A stretch of 51,552 nucleotides of DNA from the NCBI GenBank assembly GCA_964552055.1, contig CAZKFL010000009.1, positions 1 through 51,552 of the forward strand, given 5' to 3'. A program made the position numbers and the translations under genes. The notes beneath the pieces are model-generated. The model ran no database searches, had not been told where the DNA came from, and was given only the letters and a program-made list of their open reading frames with translations. Shown one piece after another: positions 35,938 through 44,100 of the stretch (positions are counted from its first letter, which is position 1; every line of letters begins with the position of its first letter). This stretch comes from VGMD01 sp964552055 (lineage in GTDB: Bacteria > Chlamydiota > Chlamydiia > Chlamydiales > 2-12-FULL-49-11).

Positions 35938-36921
35938 TTAGAAATCAAATGATAGGTTAAAATGGGGATTTCCAGTGGCCGCACTTGGCCCAGCAAGTGA
36001 TATTATGCTAAATAGGGTAAAATCGTACCAAGAATGGAGTGCAACGCTTGATTTTAATGATTTGTTTTTGTGAGTAAGCCAGCCCATATAACCTCCAAAT
36101 ACAGTAATATAAGGTATTGAGTATGTTAAATATTGTTCCCAACCTTTATTAAACGAAAACCGCCCAGTGGAGCTGTTAAAGGTGGTTACTCTATTGATGT
36201 GTGCAGCTCCAAAAGCAATAGAGGATGCGATAATTGCGCCGGTAGGGCTAAGATTTTCTGCAAAAGCAGATTGTAAAAACCCTCTAAAAAATGCTTCTTC
36301 GCCTACACCAACTGAAAAAGCTGCAAGTGGAAATATGGAGTTTGATAGGTTAGGGGCAGCTAGATCAATTTCTCGATTTTTTATTCTTTCCTTTGTGGAT
36401 TTCATAGAAAAATACCCTACTGTAGTACCTAAAGTTAGTGCCCCTAAATAACCGCCCCAAACTTCAGGTTTTTTTAGAACGCTCCAATTAAAGGAAGCTC
36501 TAGCTAGATCGGAAAACGTATCCATAGGCATTTTATATGAGTAACCAATTTGTCCGTTATTGAGGCGGACATCACGGTAGGCTGCATAAATACCATATGA
36601 CCAGCCCTGTACGATAGATATTGTACTTGCCGCATCAGATGTTAATTTTGAAGTTGTTAATAATGTTGCAGTTGATGCACCTAGTGTTCCTGCTGTTTTG
36701 TAATCTTGTAGATAGGTGTGGCCAAGCCCTGGGAAAATAAAGGAAAGTCCTACTGCCAGAAAGGGGCTCTTATAAGCTTTTGGTAAAAGAGGCGTTAATT
36801 GGGCTCCTTGTAATTCAGGGAGAGAAGGGGATGTGAATGTAGGCGCTTCAGCAAACGATATTTCTTCATTTTCAGAAAAGAGTAAAGAGGTTGAAAATAG
36901 AATTGCAAGGATAGTTTTCAT
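35938..36921 (-). CDS. CPBP-family intramembrane protease, paralogue 1
   Basis: 327 residues with a signal peptide (1-16, LLFSENEE junction). An N-terminal segment with PGLGHTYLQDYKTAG (64-78) precedes the CPBP domain, whose glutamic-protease motifs are GEEAFFRG (Glu208, Glu209, Arg213) and FGAAH (Phe237, His241), with a later HSWYDF. The family includes Rce1-type CAAX proteases and Abi proteins and cleaves substrates in the membrane. It is paralogous along its whole length to 37033-38001 and 39206-40174, and its promoter at 36948-36976 matches theirs. ggag lies 5 nt before the ATG. Confidence 0.88.
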   Translation of the reverse strand: MKTILAILFSTSLLFSENEEISFAEAPTFTSPSLPELQGAQLTPLLPKAYKSPFLAVGLSFIFPGLGHTYLQDYKTAGTLGASTATLLTTSKLTSDAASTISIVQGWSYGIYAAYRDVRLNNGQIGYSYKMPMDTFSDLARASFNWSVLKKPEVWGGYLGALTLGTTVGYFSMKSTKERIKNREIDLAAPNLSNSIFPLAAFSVGVGEEAFFRGFLQSAFAENLSPTGAIIASSIAFGAAHINRVTTFNSSTGRFSFNKGWEQYLTYSIPYITVFGGYMGWLTHKNKSLKSSVALHSWYDFTLFSIISLAGPSAATGNPHFNLSFDF

Positions 36922-36947
36922 GAAAGCTCCGGTTTTTTTTGCTAAAG

Positions 36948-36976
36948 ATTCTAAGTGAGATACGAATTTTAATCAA
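36948..36976 (-). promoter_or_regulatory. Promoter of CPBP paralogue 1
   Basis: Minus strand: TTGATT, a 17-bp spacer, TAGAAT. The sequence is nearly the same as upstream of paralogue 3 (40201-40229), including the spacer core attcgtatc. Confidence 0.7.
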
Positions 36977-37032
36977 TATAAACTATTGATATAGAGTTTG
37001 ATGGCATAGGTCTGCAAAAAAGAGCCTATTAT

Positions 37033-38001
37033 TTAGAAATTAAAGGAGAGAGCAAACTGTGGGTCTCCACCTGTTACCATTGGGATAGCTGCTTTAGTAA
37101 CAGCAGTTTCTAAAAAGACAGCAAAGTCGTACCAGGCATGCAGAGCCACACCTTCTTTAAGCGATCTGCTTTTGTGTGCAAGCCATCCAAAATAGGCGCC
37201 AAAAGCTGTAATAAATGGAATCCAATAGGTTAAATATTCTCTAGAATCTGAAGAGTAAACAATTGTGCCGGTTTCATCAACACGAAGAATATTTACTATA
37301 TGGGCAGCTCCAAATATTGCAGAAGAGACGGCAATTGCAGATGCCGGATCCATTCTTTCAGCGCAAAATGATTGGAGATAGCCTCTAAAAAAAGCTTCTT
37401 CCCCAACTCCAACAGAAAATGCACATAGAGGGTATAATGCTCTTGATGTATCTATCTTGCAAGAACTTTCGCCTTTTGATATAAAGCGATCTATCAATGT
37501 TCCTGCTGTTATTGCACCAATAAAGCCGCCCCAAACTTCCGGTTTAGCGAGTACTCTCCACTGAAAGGATGCTGTAGCCAATTGCTCGAAACTATCATTT
37601 GGCATTCGGTATTTGTAGCCAGTCTGATTATTATTGATCCGTACATCTCGATAAGCTGCATAAATATTATACATCCAAGTATTTTGATAGGAGGCCAAGT
37701 TTGCAACTGCCTCAGTGCTGTAGTATTTAGAAAAGGCTCTACTTAAAGTTGCTGTTCCAAATAGAGCTGTAGCAGTTTGCAAATCAGATAAATAAACATG
37801 TCCAAGCCCTGGTGCTAGACAAGCAAGCCCAACAGTTGCAAAAGCACTTTTATGGGATTTTGGCAAGACTGGCGCTAATTGCGTTCCTTGTAATTCCGGA
37901 ATAGAAGGTGATGTGAATGTAGGAACTTCAGCAAGAGCAACATTTTCATTTTCTGCAAAAAGAAGTGAAGTGGAAAGGAAAAGTGCGAGTAAAGTTTTCA
38001 T
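37033..38001 (-). CDS. CPBP-family intramembrane protease, paralogue 2
   Basis: 322 residues from ATG 38001, chosen because aggag lies 7 nt upstream and the product then begins MKTLLALFLSTSLLFAENE like its paralogues; an ATG at 38025 is in frame but adds eight residues not shared. The layout is signal peptide, PGLGHVYLSDLQTA segment, then CPBP motifs GEEAFFRG and FGAAH with HAWYDF. All catalytic residues are kept. A conserved C-terminal ending, GGDPQFALSFNF, is shared with paralogue 3 (GGDPQFAFSFEF), with a terminal Phe. Its role is probably the same as its neighbours but with a different substrate or timing, by inference. Confidence 0.88.
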   Translation of the reverse strand: MKTLLALFLSTSLLFAENENVALAEVPTFTSPSIPELQGTQLAPVLPKSHKSAFATVGLACLAPGLGHVYLSDLQTATALFGTATLSRAFSKYYSTEAVANLASYQNTWMYNIYAAYRDVRINNNQTGYKYRMPNDSFEQLATASFQWRVLAKPEVWGGFIGAITAGTLIDRFISKGESSCKIDTSRALYPLCAFSVGVGEEAFFRGYLQSFCAERMDPASAIAVSSAIFGAAHIVNILRVDETGTIVYSSDSREYLTYWIPFITAFGAYFGWLAHKSRSLKEGVALHAWYDFAVFLETAVTKAAIPMVTGGDPQFALSFNF

Positions 38002-38027
38002 CGATGCTCCTAAAAATTTACTCAAAG

Positions 38028-38056
38028 AGTTTAAGTAAAATGGAAGTTTAGATCAA
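38028..38056 (-). promoter_or_regulatory. Promoter of CPBP paralogue 2
   Basis: Minus strand: TTGATC, a 17-bp spacer, TAAACT. It occupies the same position as the promoters of paralogues 1 and 3 but is more diverged. Confidence 0.55.
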
Positions 38057-38089
38057 TAAAAACCAGAGCGCCAAAGCTTAAACAGGCTC

Positions 38090-39160
38090 TTAGAATCCCA
38101 TGCTTAGCATGACATAAGGACCTGCGAGTCCAAAGTTGCTGATTGTGTTTTTAAGTGAGGAGGCAAGCGTTTCTGGTGGTAGCGGGCTGAATGAAATATA
38201 TCCTGCTGCCCCTGAAGAGGTGTTAGTATCAGTTGATTGGATAGGATTTAGATAGACCTGCGCTTTGTAGCCTGCTTCTAGGTTTATCATATAATGGTTG
38301 AGGAAGGTGTAAATATAGGCAAGTCCTAGATTTCCTTCAAATCCTGGAACAAGTTGTACCTTTCCTTCGGGAGTAATATGTTGAATGCTTGTAACTATTG
38401 TGGTTGGTACTTCGGAATATTGAGTATGATTTCTTTGAGGTCCTACAAGTAAAGTGCCCGCAAGCTTTCCATTAAATTTAAAGCCTTGAACAATTTTTTG
38501 TGAGAAACTAAAGCCAAATTGAGGGCCTGCGCCCATAAATGTAGAGGGTGTTTTGATGTCGATATAATGAACTCCATCTGGAGTAGAAAAAAATGAGTGA
38601 AGAGATTGCTTGATACGAGTAAAGCTTACGCCGCTAAATAAATTTAATTGTAATAAATTTCCGAGAGAGACAAATGTTGCGTAGTTTAAGTTGATTTCAT
38701 CAAAAAAGAATGAGTTTTTACCGCTGACAAACTGATAATTATTTGTGTAAGTGGCAGATTCAAAGAAGGGGTTGTAGCCACTTGGATAAGTTGAGTCATT
38801 CTCGGAATCATGGTCTTTAGAATGAAAATGTTCCCAATTTATATTTAGACCACTATTTGTTTCTCGAAAAACGCCTCCGATTCCCACATCGAATCCAAAC
38901 CGATATTTCGTGTGAATCTCGTAAGTATTCCAGCTACGAGGTTCAACTGTATCACCTAAAATTTCGGATGCATATTGTAAATTACTACTGGTTGGTTGCA
39001 TGATCAACGCATTAAAGTAGGTGTCAAATGTCCAGTTAGGGCTTGTTAGAAAAATTTCGCTTGGTAATCTTGGAGGCGCTGGAGGGGAAGAGGGTTCAGA
39101 GCTAAAAATTGTAGTTGCAGCTATTGTGAAAATAAAGCTCTTTTTCCCAATTCTTCTCAT
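38090..39160 (-). CDS. Lpg1974-type outer membrane porin
   Basis: 356 residues from ATG 39160; a TTG at 39172 is in frame but overlaps the Shine-Dalgarno sequence, and ggag sits 8 nt before ATG 39160. A signal peptide (1-21) is followed by a Pro-rich spacer (SSPPAPPRLPS). The mature part starts WTFDTYFNALIMQPTSSNLQ, the pattern of the Legionella major outer membrane protein family (PF05150-like), known to be expanded in Simkania. Beta-strand alternation runs to a terminal Phe (LSMGF). It is predicted to form a channel in the outer membrane. The gene lies between two CPBP genes, and its ribosome-binding site falls within a stem-loop (39162-39202). Confidence 0.82.
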   Translation of the reverse strand: MRRIGKKSFIFTIAATTIFSSEPSSPPAPPRLPSEIFLTSPNWTFDTYFNALIMQPTSSNLQYASEILGDTVEPRSWNTYEIHTKYRFGFDVGIGGVFRETNSGLNINWEHFHSKDHDSENDSTYPSGYNPFFESATYTNNYQFVSGKNSFFFDEINLNYATFVSLGNLLQLNLFSGVSFTRIKQSLHSFFSTPDGVHYIDIKTPSTFMGAGPQFGFSFSQKIVQGFKFNGKLAGTLLVGPQRNHTQYSEVPTTIVTSIQHITPEGKVQLVPGFEGNLGLAYIYTFLNHYMINLEAGYKAQVYLNPIQSTDTNTSSGAAGYISFSPLPPETLASSLKNTISNFGLAGPYVMLSMGF

Positions 39161-39161
39161 T

Positions 39162-39202
39162 GACTTCTCCAATTAAAATACTTTTTTATATTGGAGAAAG
39201 TC
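39162..39202 (-). promoter_or_regulatory. Stem-loop covering the porin ribosome-binding site
   Basis: gacttctccaat (39162-39173) pairs with attggagaaagtc (39190-39202) with one bulged base and a 16-nt loop. On the minus strand the ggag Shine-Dalgarno sequence lies in the stem directly before ATG 39160. It has no U-tract, so it is a weak candidate terminator for the upstream CPBP gene but a reasonable translational switch. Confidence 0.5.
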
Positions 39203-39205
39203 TAA

Positions 39206-40174
39206 TTAAAATTCAAATGAAAATGCAAATTGCGGATCTCCCCCTGTTACCATTGGGATAGCAGCGCTTGTAACTGCATCCTCTAAAAAGAGAGCAAAGT
39301 CATACCATGCATGAATTGCTACGCTATTTTTTAAGGAGTGATTTTTGTGAGTTAACCAACCGAAATATCCGCCAAATGCTGTTATAAAGGGGATTCCATA
39401 AGTGAGGTATTCGCGCCAATTATTCCTTATAAGAACAGTACCCGTGTTATCAACACCGAGAAAAATATTTGGGACATGAGCGAGCCCAAAAACAATGGAT
39501 GAGGAAATAATAGCGCCTGTTGGACCCATTCTTTCTGCATAATAGGATTGAAGATAGCCTCTGAAAAGCGCTTCTTCGCCGATTCCCACTGAAAATGCGG
39601 CTAGAGGGAATATAGAATTAGAAATGTTACAGCTAATTCTAGAATCAGTAGTATCTGCCAAAGGTCTAATAACAAATCTTTCAAGAGCAAATGCTGCAAG
39701 TAGCCCGCCCCAAACCTCAGGTCTTGCTAATACTCTCCATTGGAAAGGTGCGGTGGATAAATCAGAGAGCGTATCGATAGGCATTTGATATAGATACTTA
39801 TTTTGGCCATTGTAAAGTCTTGCGTCTCTATAGGCAGCGTATAGACCGTAACTCCAAAGATTTTGTGCGGTTGTAAGGCTTGCCATATCAAAAGTTAAAA
39901 TACCTGAGGTTGTAAAGGCAGCAGTTGATGCAAACATACCACCAGCTGTCTTGTAATCGCCTAGATAGGTGTGGCCAAGTCCTGGTAGAATAAATGAGAG
40001 GCCTACAGCAACGCCTGGACTTTTATAAGTTTTAGGGAGAAGGGGAGCAAGTTCTCTTCCTTGAAGTTCCGGAAGAGAGGGTGATGTGAATGAAGGAGGT
40101 TCAGAAATTGCTATTTCTTCATTTTCAGAAAAGAGTAAAGCCGTTGAAAATAGAATTGCAAGAATAGGTTTCAT
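39206..40174 (-). CDS. CPBP-family intramembrane protease, paralogue 3
   Basis: 322 residues with a signal peptide (MKPILAILFSTALLFSENEE), then PGLGHTYLGDYKTAGG, then CPBP motifs GEEALFRGYLQS and FGLAH with HAWYDF. Its N-terminal ~50 residues are closest to paralogue 1 and its C-terminus (TGGDPQFAFSFEF) to paralogue 2, hinting at gene conversion within the cluster. Catalytic Glu-Glu, Arg and His are conserved. It is driven from the promoter at 40201-40229 with a leader of ~20 nt. Confidence 0.88.
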   Translation of the reverse strand: MKPILAILFSTALLFSENEEIAISEPPSFTSPSLPELQGRELAPLLPKTYKSPGVAVGLSFILPGLGHTYLGDYKTAGGMFASTAAFTTSGILTFDMASLTTAQNLWSYGLYAAYRDARLYNGQNKYLYQMPIDTLSDLSTAPFQWRVLARPEVWGGLLAAFALERFVIRPLADTTDSRISCNISNSIFPLAAFSVGIGEEALFRGYLQSYYAERMGPTGAIISSSIVFGLAHVPNIFLGVDNTGTVLIRNNWREYLTYGIPFITAFGGYFGWLTHKNHSLKNSVAIHAWYDFALFLEDAVTSAAIPMVTGGDPQFAFSFEF

Positions 40175-40200
40175 GAAGACTCCAGTGATTTTTGCTGAAG

Positions 40201-40229
40201 ATTCTAAGTGGGATACGAATTTAATTCAA
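40201..40229 (-). promoter_or_regulatory. Promoter of CPBP paralogue 3
   Basis: Minus strand: TTGAAT, a 17-bp spacer, TAGAAT. It is nearly identical to the promoter of paralogue 1, indicating that promoter and gene were duplicated together. Confidence 0.7.
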
Positions 40230-40235
40230 CACCAA

Positions 40236-41261
40236 TTAGCAGCAATCGGCAGTTTCTTCTTTGACTTCCATGGGAATGATTTCGCAGGTATACCAGGGAT
40301 AATCATTAATCATTTTACGAATTTCGTCAATTGAAGCTGATCTGTTGATTGATTCGCGAAGCTGCTTAGCGCCACGAATGTTTCGGAGAAACCAGCAGCC
40401 GACTCGTCTTAGGTCAAAGTGGGCTTTTTCAGGGGTTTTATAGGAGACGATATGTTCCAGATGTTCAAGGAAGACATCTCTCCCTTCTATGGGAGAGCGC
40501 ACTTTTTGTGGCAATCCATCAAAATGGTTATAAATATCCTCAATTAGCCAGGGCTGACCCATTGTTCCCCTTGCTAAAAGAAGGGCATCGCAACCGGTCT
40601 CTTTAAACATCCGCTCTGCATTAGCCACATTAATAACATCGCCATTGCCAATCACTTTGATTGTGGTGGCAGCTTCTTTTGCAATTTTGATAAAGTCCCA
40701 ATTAGCAGGACCTCTGTACGCTTGGGCTCTAGTCCTTCCGTGGATGCAGATGGCTTTTGCCCCCGCCGCTTCAACAATTTTAGTTACTTCAGGAGACACA
40801 ATACTTGTGGAATCCCAACCTGCTCGAATCTTTGCAGTGACGGGAATTTTTACGGCAGAAACCATATTAGCAATAATATCGCCTATTTTTTCAGGATCTT
40901 TTAAAAGGCCTGATCCACTTCCATCCTTAGTGACTTTGTCCACAGGGCAGCCGCAATTAAGATCGAGGACATCAAAGCCGAGGTCTTCAATAATTCTTGC
41001 ACATTCCGCTGCGATTTTAGGATTAGCTCCACAAAGTTGGGCGCCAATCGGATGAATGTGATCGTCTTTGTCAAGCAGTGGATACGTTTTTTGGCTGTTG
41101 TGAAGCAAAGCTTCCATTTTTACCATTTCGCAATACATGAGCCCAGGTCTATATTTCGCGAGCATTCTTCGGAAAGGGAGGTCAGAGCATCCTGCAAGAG
41201 GTGCACAGATAATATTTGAAGGCAGTTCTAGATCGCCTAAGAAAAAGGGTCGTTTTAACAT
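40236..41261 (-). CDS. dus: tRNA-dihydrouridine synthase, DusB-like
   Basis: 341 residues from ATG 41261, overlapping the end of uup by 7 bp; ATG 41273 (four more residues) is also possible. It is an FMN-binding TIM barrel with the catalytic-cysteine motif LNCGCPVDKVTKDGSGSGLL (catalytic Cys in GCP, ~105), a substrate-phosphate-binding HGRTRAQAYRG and the FMN-phosphate GNGDV and ARGTMGQPW motifs. It reduces uridine to dihydrouridine in tRNA D-loops. The usual residue before GCP is Met or Ile; here it is Cys (NCGCP), a small oddity. It is translationally coupled to uup. Confidence 0.94.
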   Translation of the reverse strand: MLKRPFFLGDLELPSNIICAPLAGCSDLPFRRMLAKYRPGLMYCEMVKMEALLHNSQKTYPLLDKDDHIHPIGAQLCGANPKIAAECARIIEDLGFDVLDLNCGCPVDKVTKDGSGSGLLKDPEKIGDIIANMVSAVKIPVTAKIRAGWDSTSIVSPEVTKIVEAAGAKAICIHGRTRAQAYRGPANWDFIKIAKEAATTIKVIGNGDVINVANAERMFKETGCDALLLARGTMGQPWLIEDIYNHFDGLPQKVRSPIEGRDVFLEHLEHIVSYKTPEKAHFDLRRVGCWFLRNIRGAKQLRESINRSASIDEIRKMINDYPWYTCEIIPMEVKEETADCC

Positions 41262-43000
41262 AGTTTTTCCCATTGAATATAAAGGTTTTCAATTTTTGTT
41301 TCTGCAAGACCAATTTCTTTGCAAATTTCATTTAGAAGAGCCATATCCTGCGCAATAGAAGGGTCTTCAAGACGTTTATTTAGAGCTTTGACCTCTTCTT
41401 CAAGTCTTGCGATTTTAGTTTCAATTTGTTTGATCTCTTTATTAGGCTTTGGTAAGGCTTCCTTTTTTGGGGGTGGAGAAACCTTTTCAATAGATGGTTT
41501 TGCGGCATCCCATTGCGCCCGCTCTGCGTAAAGATCAGTTCTTGCAGGATCTCCAAGACCTAAAAAAAGAGTGCATATGCGATCTAACATACATCTGTCA
41601 TGAGTAATTAAGACTACAGCGCCGGGAAAATCAATTAAGCTTGCTTCAAGAGTTTCTAGAGTTTGGATGTCTAAGTCGTTTGTAGGTTCATCCAGCAGTA
41701 AAATATCGGCTGGTTGCAGCATCAGATGAGCAATTGCTATTCTTGCCCTCTCGCCACCTGATAAAATTTTCAAAGGAAGATCCAATATATCCGGTGAAAA
41801 AAGAAAGCGTTTACACCAACCATTAACGTGAACCGGCTTTCCTTGGTAGGTTACGAAATCACCCGTCGGAGAAAGAGCTGTTCTAAGAGTCATATTATCA
41901 GGGAGTTTTGTTCTATGCTGATCAAAATAGACAACTTTTAAGTTCTCCGCCCTTTTAATTGTGCCTTGGGTCACTTCCAGTTCGCCCGCTAGAATACGAA
42001 GAAGGGTAGTCTTTCCCGATCCATTTGGTCCCATGAGACCGATTCGCGTACCAGGAGCAAGTGTAAAATCCAAATTTTTAAAAAGTGTCTTTTCATTCAT
42101 TTCAGCGCTAATATTTTTTGCTACTAAAAGTTTTGTAGTGGACCTTTCACTTCCTACAAAATTAATTGCTGCTGTGTGTTGCTTATTTCGACGATTTATG
42201 TCAGCTAAAGTGTCTAAAAGCTCATTTGCTTCATTGATTCGCGCAGATGATTTTGTAAGTCTTGCTTTAACATTGGATTGGAGCCAAGCTTCTTCCCGCC
42301 TTGCCTTTGATGCAATTCCTTTTTCTTGCTGCAGCTGCCCCAGAAGAAACTCTTCTTTCAATTCTAAAAATTGCGAGTAAGGTCCATCTATTGAAAATAG
42401 GCCGTTTGGATACGTCTTATCAATTTCTATGATTCGATTAGTGGCATGCTGCAAAAAATACCTGTCATGACTAACTAGTAGATAGGTCGGCGCTTCTTCC
42501 TTTAAAAATTTTTCTAACCAAATAATCCCTTCTAAATCCAAATGGTTAGTAGGTTCATCTAAAAGAAGTAAATCTGGCTCTAATAGCATCTCTTGACCAA
42601 GCCGTAACCTCTTCTTCCAGCCCCCAGAAAGTAAGTTAGCTGAAGGTTCATCACCCTTGAATCCAAGCTTCATGAGCCAGTATTTAACAAGTCTTTCCTT
42701 TTCATAGTCAGGGGTTACATAATCATTTTTTAAAGATTCAAGCAAAACTTCTTCTGGTGATCCTTCATTAAATTCACAACTTTGAGGTAAATACCCAATT
42801 TTTAGACCCCGTTTTGGAGAAAGAGTGCCTGAATCCGGCTTTTCAAGACCTGCAATTATTTTTAGAAGGGTTGATTTCCCCGATCCATTCTGACCAATTA
42901 AGCCAATATGATTGCCTTCGAAAATGCTGACAGTAAGGTCTTTAAAAAGATCTCTACTGCCAAAAGACTTGGCTAGAGACTCACCTGTTAATAAAATCAT
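41255..43000 (-). CDS. uup: ABC-F ATPase, Uup type
   Basis: 581 residues from ATG 43000 (MILLTGESLAKSFGSRD), where family similarity begins. In-frame starts reach back to 43129, but that would overlap the divergent gene at 43115, and the Shine-Dalgarno sequence at 43000 is poor, so the start is uncertain (43024 is another candidate). There are two ABC domains: Walker A GQNGSGKST and GPNGSGKTT, signatures LLSGGWKKRL and LSGGERARI, Walker B LLLDEPTNHLD and LLLDEPTNDLD. No membrane segments are present. The C-terminus is a coiled coil (KQIETKIARLEEEVKALNKR), the Uup DNA-binding-type tail. ABC-F proteins act on ribosomes; Uup also affects transposon excision and Holliday junctions. Confidence 0.93.
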   Translation of the reverse strand: MILLTGESLAKSFGSRDLFKDLTVSIFEGNHIGLIGQNGSGKSTLLKIIAGLEKPDSGTLSPKRGLKIGYLPQSCEFNEGSPEEVLLESLKNDYVTPDYEKERLVKYWLMKLGFKGDEPSANLLSGGWKKRLRLGQEMLLEPDLLLLDEPTNHLDLEGIIWLEKFLKEEAPTYLLVSHDRYFLQHATNRIIEIDKTYPNGLFSIDGPYSQFLELKEEFLLGQLQQEKGIASKARREEAWLQSNVKARLTKSSARINEANELLDTLADINRRNKQHTAAINFVGSERSTTKLLVAKNISAEMNEKTLFKNLDFTLAPGTRIGLMGPNGSGKTTLLRILAGELEVTQGTIKRAENLKVVYFDQHRTKLPDNMTLRTALSPTGDFVTYQGKPVHVNGWCKRFLFSPDILDLPLKILSGGERARIAIAHLMLQPADILLLDEPTNDLDIQTLETLEASLIDFPGAVVLITHDRCMLDRICTLFLGLGDPARTDLYAERAQWDAAKPSIEKVSPPPKKEALPKPNKEIKQIETKIARLEEEVKALNKRLEDPSIAQDMALLNEICKEIGLAETKIENLYIQWEKLC

Positions 43001-43114
43001 CCTACTATAATAGACTGCTTGCATAAAAACTTCAAGAATCCGTATCATTGCTGTCGAATATCGAAAAAGAGTTCTATCAAGAGGGCTTTTTCGTAAAAAC
43101 ACAAAGAGGTAAAT

Positions 43115-43372
43115 ATGACTAATGAACATGAAGAAGAAATTGAACTAAACGAAGAGTTTCTAGCAGATTTAGAAAATCTTCTTGATAAACATGAAGACAT
43201 GAATTCCGTTGAAATTGTTGTTCAACTTCTTTCAATGTCCTATTCAATCATGCATGAAACAGCGCCATCACTAGAAGAAGGGCACGAATTCATGAAACAA
43301 ATGCTTGAAAAAATGTACGAAGCTGAAAGCGGTGTTGCTCTTTGTGAAGACGAAGACGACCTCATCAACTAA
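43115..43372 (+). CDS. Small acidic protein
   Basis: 85 residues, very acidic (MTNEHEEEIELNEEFLADLE, and ending EDEDDLIN), predicted all-helical, no Cys pair or membrane segment. No family recognised. It has a gagg Shine-Dalgarno sequence 6 nt upstream of ATG and a good terminator 15 bp after the stop, so it is a real, independently expressed gene. Its acidity could suit a chaperone-like or nucleic-acid-mimic role, but nothing in the sequence proves it. It is divergent from uup over ~114 bp. Confidence 0.8.
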   Translation: MTNEHEEEIELNEEFLADLENLLDKHEDMNSVEIVVQLLSMSYSIMHETAPSLEEGHEFMKQMLEKMYEAESGVALCEDEDDLIN

Positions 43373-43387
43373 AAGTAAAAAATAATT

Positions 43388-43418
43388 CACCACGGAGAAT
43401 TCTCTGTGGTGTTTTTTT
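43388..43418 (+). terminator. Rho-independent terminator
   Basis: caccacggaga / tctctgtggtg, an 11-bp stem with one G-U pair, a 2-nt central loop, followed by seven T (43412-43418). It ends the 43115 gene and overlaps the stop region of the convergent lipase gene at 43417. Confidence 0.9.
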
Positions 43419-44100
43419 AGTTGGTTAGGAAAGCTCTTGTGAGTCTTGACACTTCCTTGCTAAAGACAATTGTCTTGTGACCGCTTTTGACGACTACATG
43501 CTCATGGGGCGTCTTTAGAAGAGTTTCTGAGACGGCAATAGTCCCATCATTCTCCCCCTCTAATATCGGATTAAACCCTAGACTTCCCGCAATAACCAGT
43601 ATTTTTTCAAGAGTACCTGGATAATTGCCGAGGACCTCAAAATAATCAATTTTTGTGCTGAGCTCTTTACCTGCAAATTTTTTTAGTATGCTTCTTATAA
43701 CTGTATATTGACTTGCCCATCTTGCCCACTTTGATCCTTGTAATGGGGGTGCAATTAAAACTACTCGCCCAATTTTTGCTTCTGTCGGCACATCAGGATG
43801 ATTTAAAGCTGCAAGAAGGACAAGACTTCCCATAGAATGAGCGACAAAATGAATCGGTTTGCCTGGTCTTTTTTTTGCAAGAATCTCAAGTTCTTTAACA
43901 AGCATGGCGCCATGATTTTCAATGAGATCATCCCTACTTGGATACCCCCAATTGATCACATTCCAATGATCTTGCCTCAGGTTTCTTTCTAGAAAATTCA
44001 TGCACCATGTTCCGCCCATAAAACCATGAATACAGACAACTGAGTCACTCTCAGCAAACACCCCAACTGAAACAAACAATAAAATGAAAATTTTCTTCAT
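43417..44100 (-). CDS. Exported alpha/beta-hydrolase, lipase-like
   Basis: 227 residues with a signal peptide (1-16, MKKIFILLFVSVGVFAE). The alpha/beta-hydrolase fold is visible: oxyanion HGF (25-27), nucleophile elbow AHSMGS (Ser89), acid NDGT (Asp185) and base SGHKT (His208), so the triad is intact. It resembles triacylglycerol lipases/esterases of the PGAP1/LipA type. It is presumed periplasmic or exported, acting on lipid or ester substrates. Its ATG overlaps the stop of the upstream permease gene (ATGA), so the two form an operon. Confidence 0.88.
   Translation of the reverse strand: MKKIFILLFVSVGVFAESDSVVCIHGFMGGTWCMNFLERNLRQDHWNVINWGYPSRDDLIENHGAMLVKELEILAKKRPGKPIHFVAHSMGSLVLLAALNHPDVPTEAKIGRVVLIAPPLQGSKWARWASQYTVIRSILKKFAGKELSTKIDYFEVLGNYPGTLEKILVIAGSLGFNPILEGENDGTIAVSETLLKTPHEHVVVKSGHKTIVFSKEVSRLTRAFLTN

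Noticed and set aside
40645..41055. 136-residue frame on the plus strand
   Set aside because: It lies fully inside the dus gene on the opposite strand and has no ribosome-binding site or recognisable motif.
41961..42380. 139-residue frame on the plus strand
   Set aside because: It is the antisense shadow of the uup ATPase motifs.
43001..43129. N-terminal 43-residue extension of Uup
   Set aside because: It would overlap the divergent gene at 43115, is not similar to Uup proteins and precedes the conserved start of the ABC domain.
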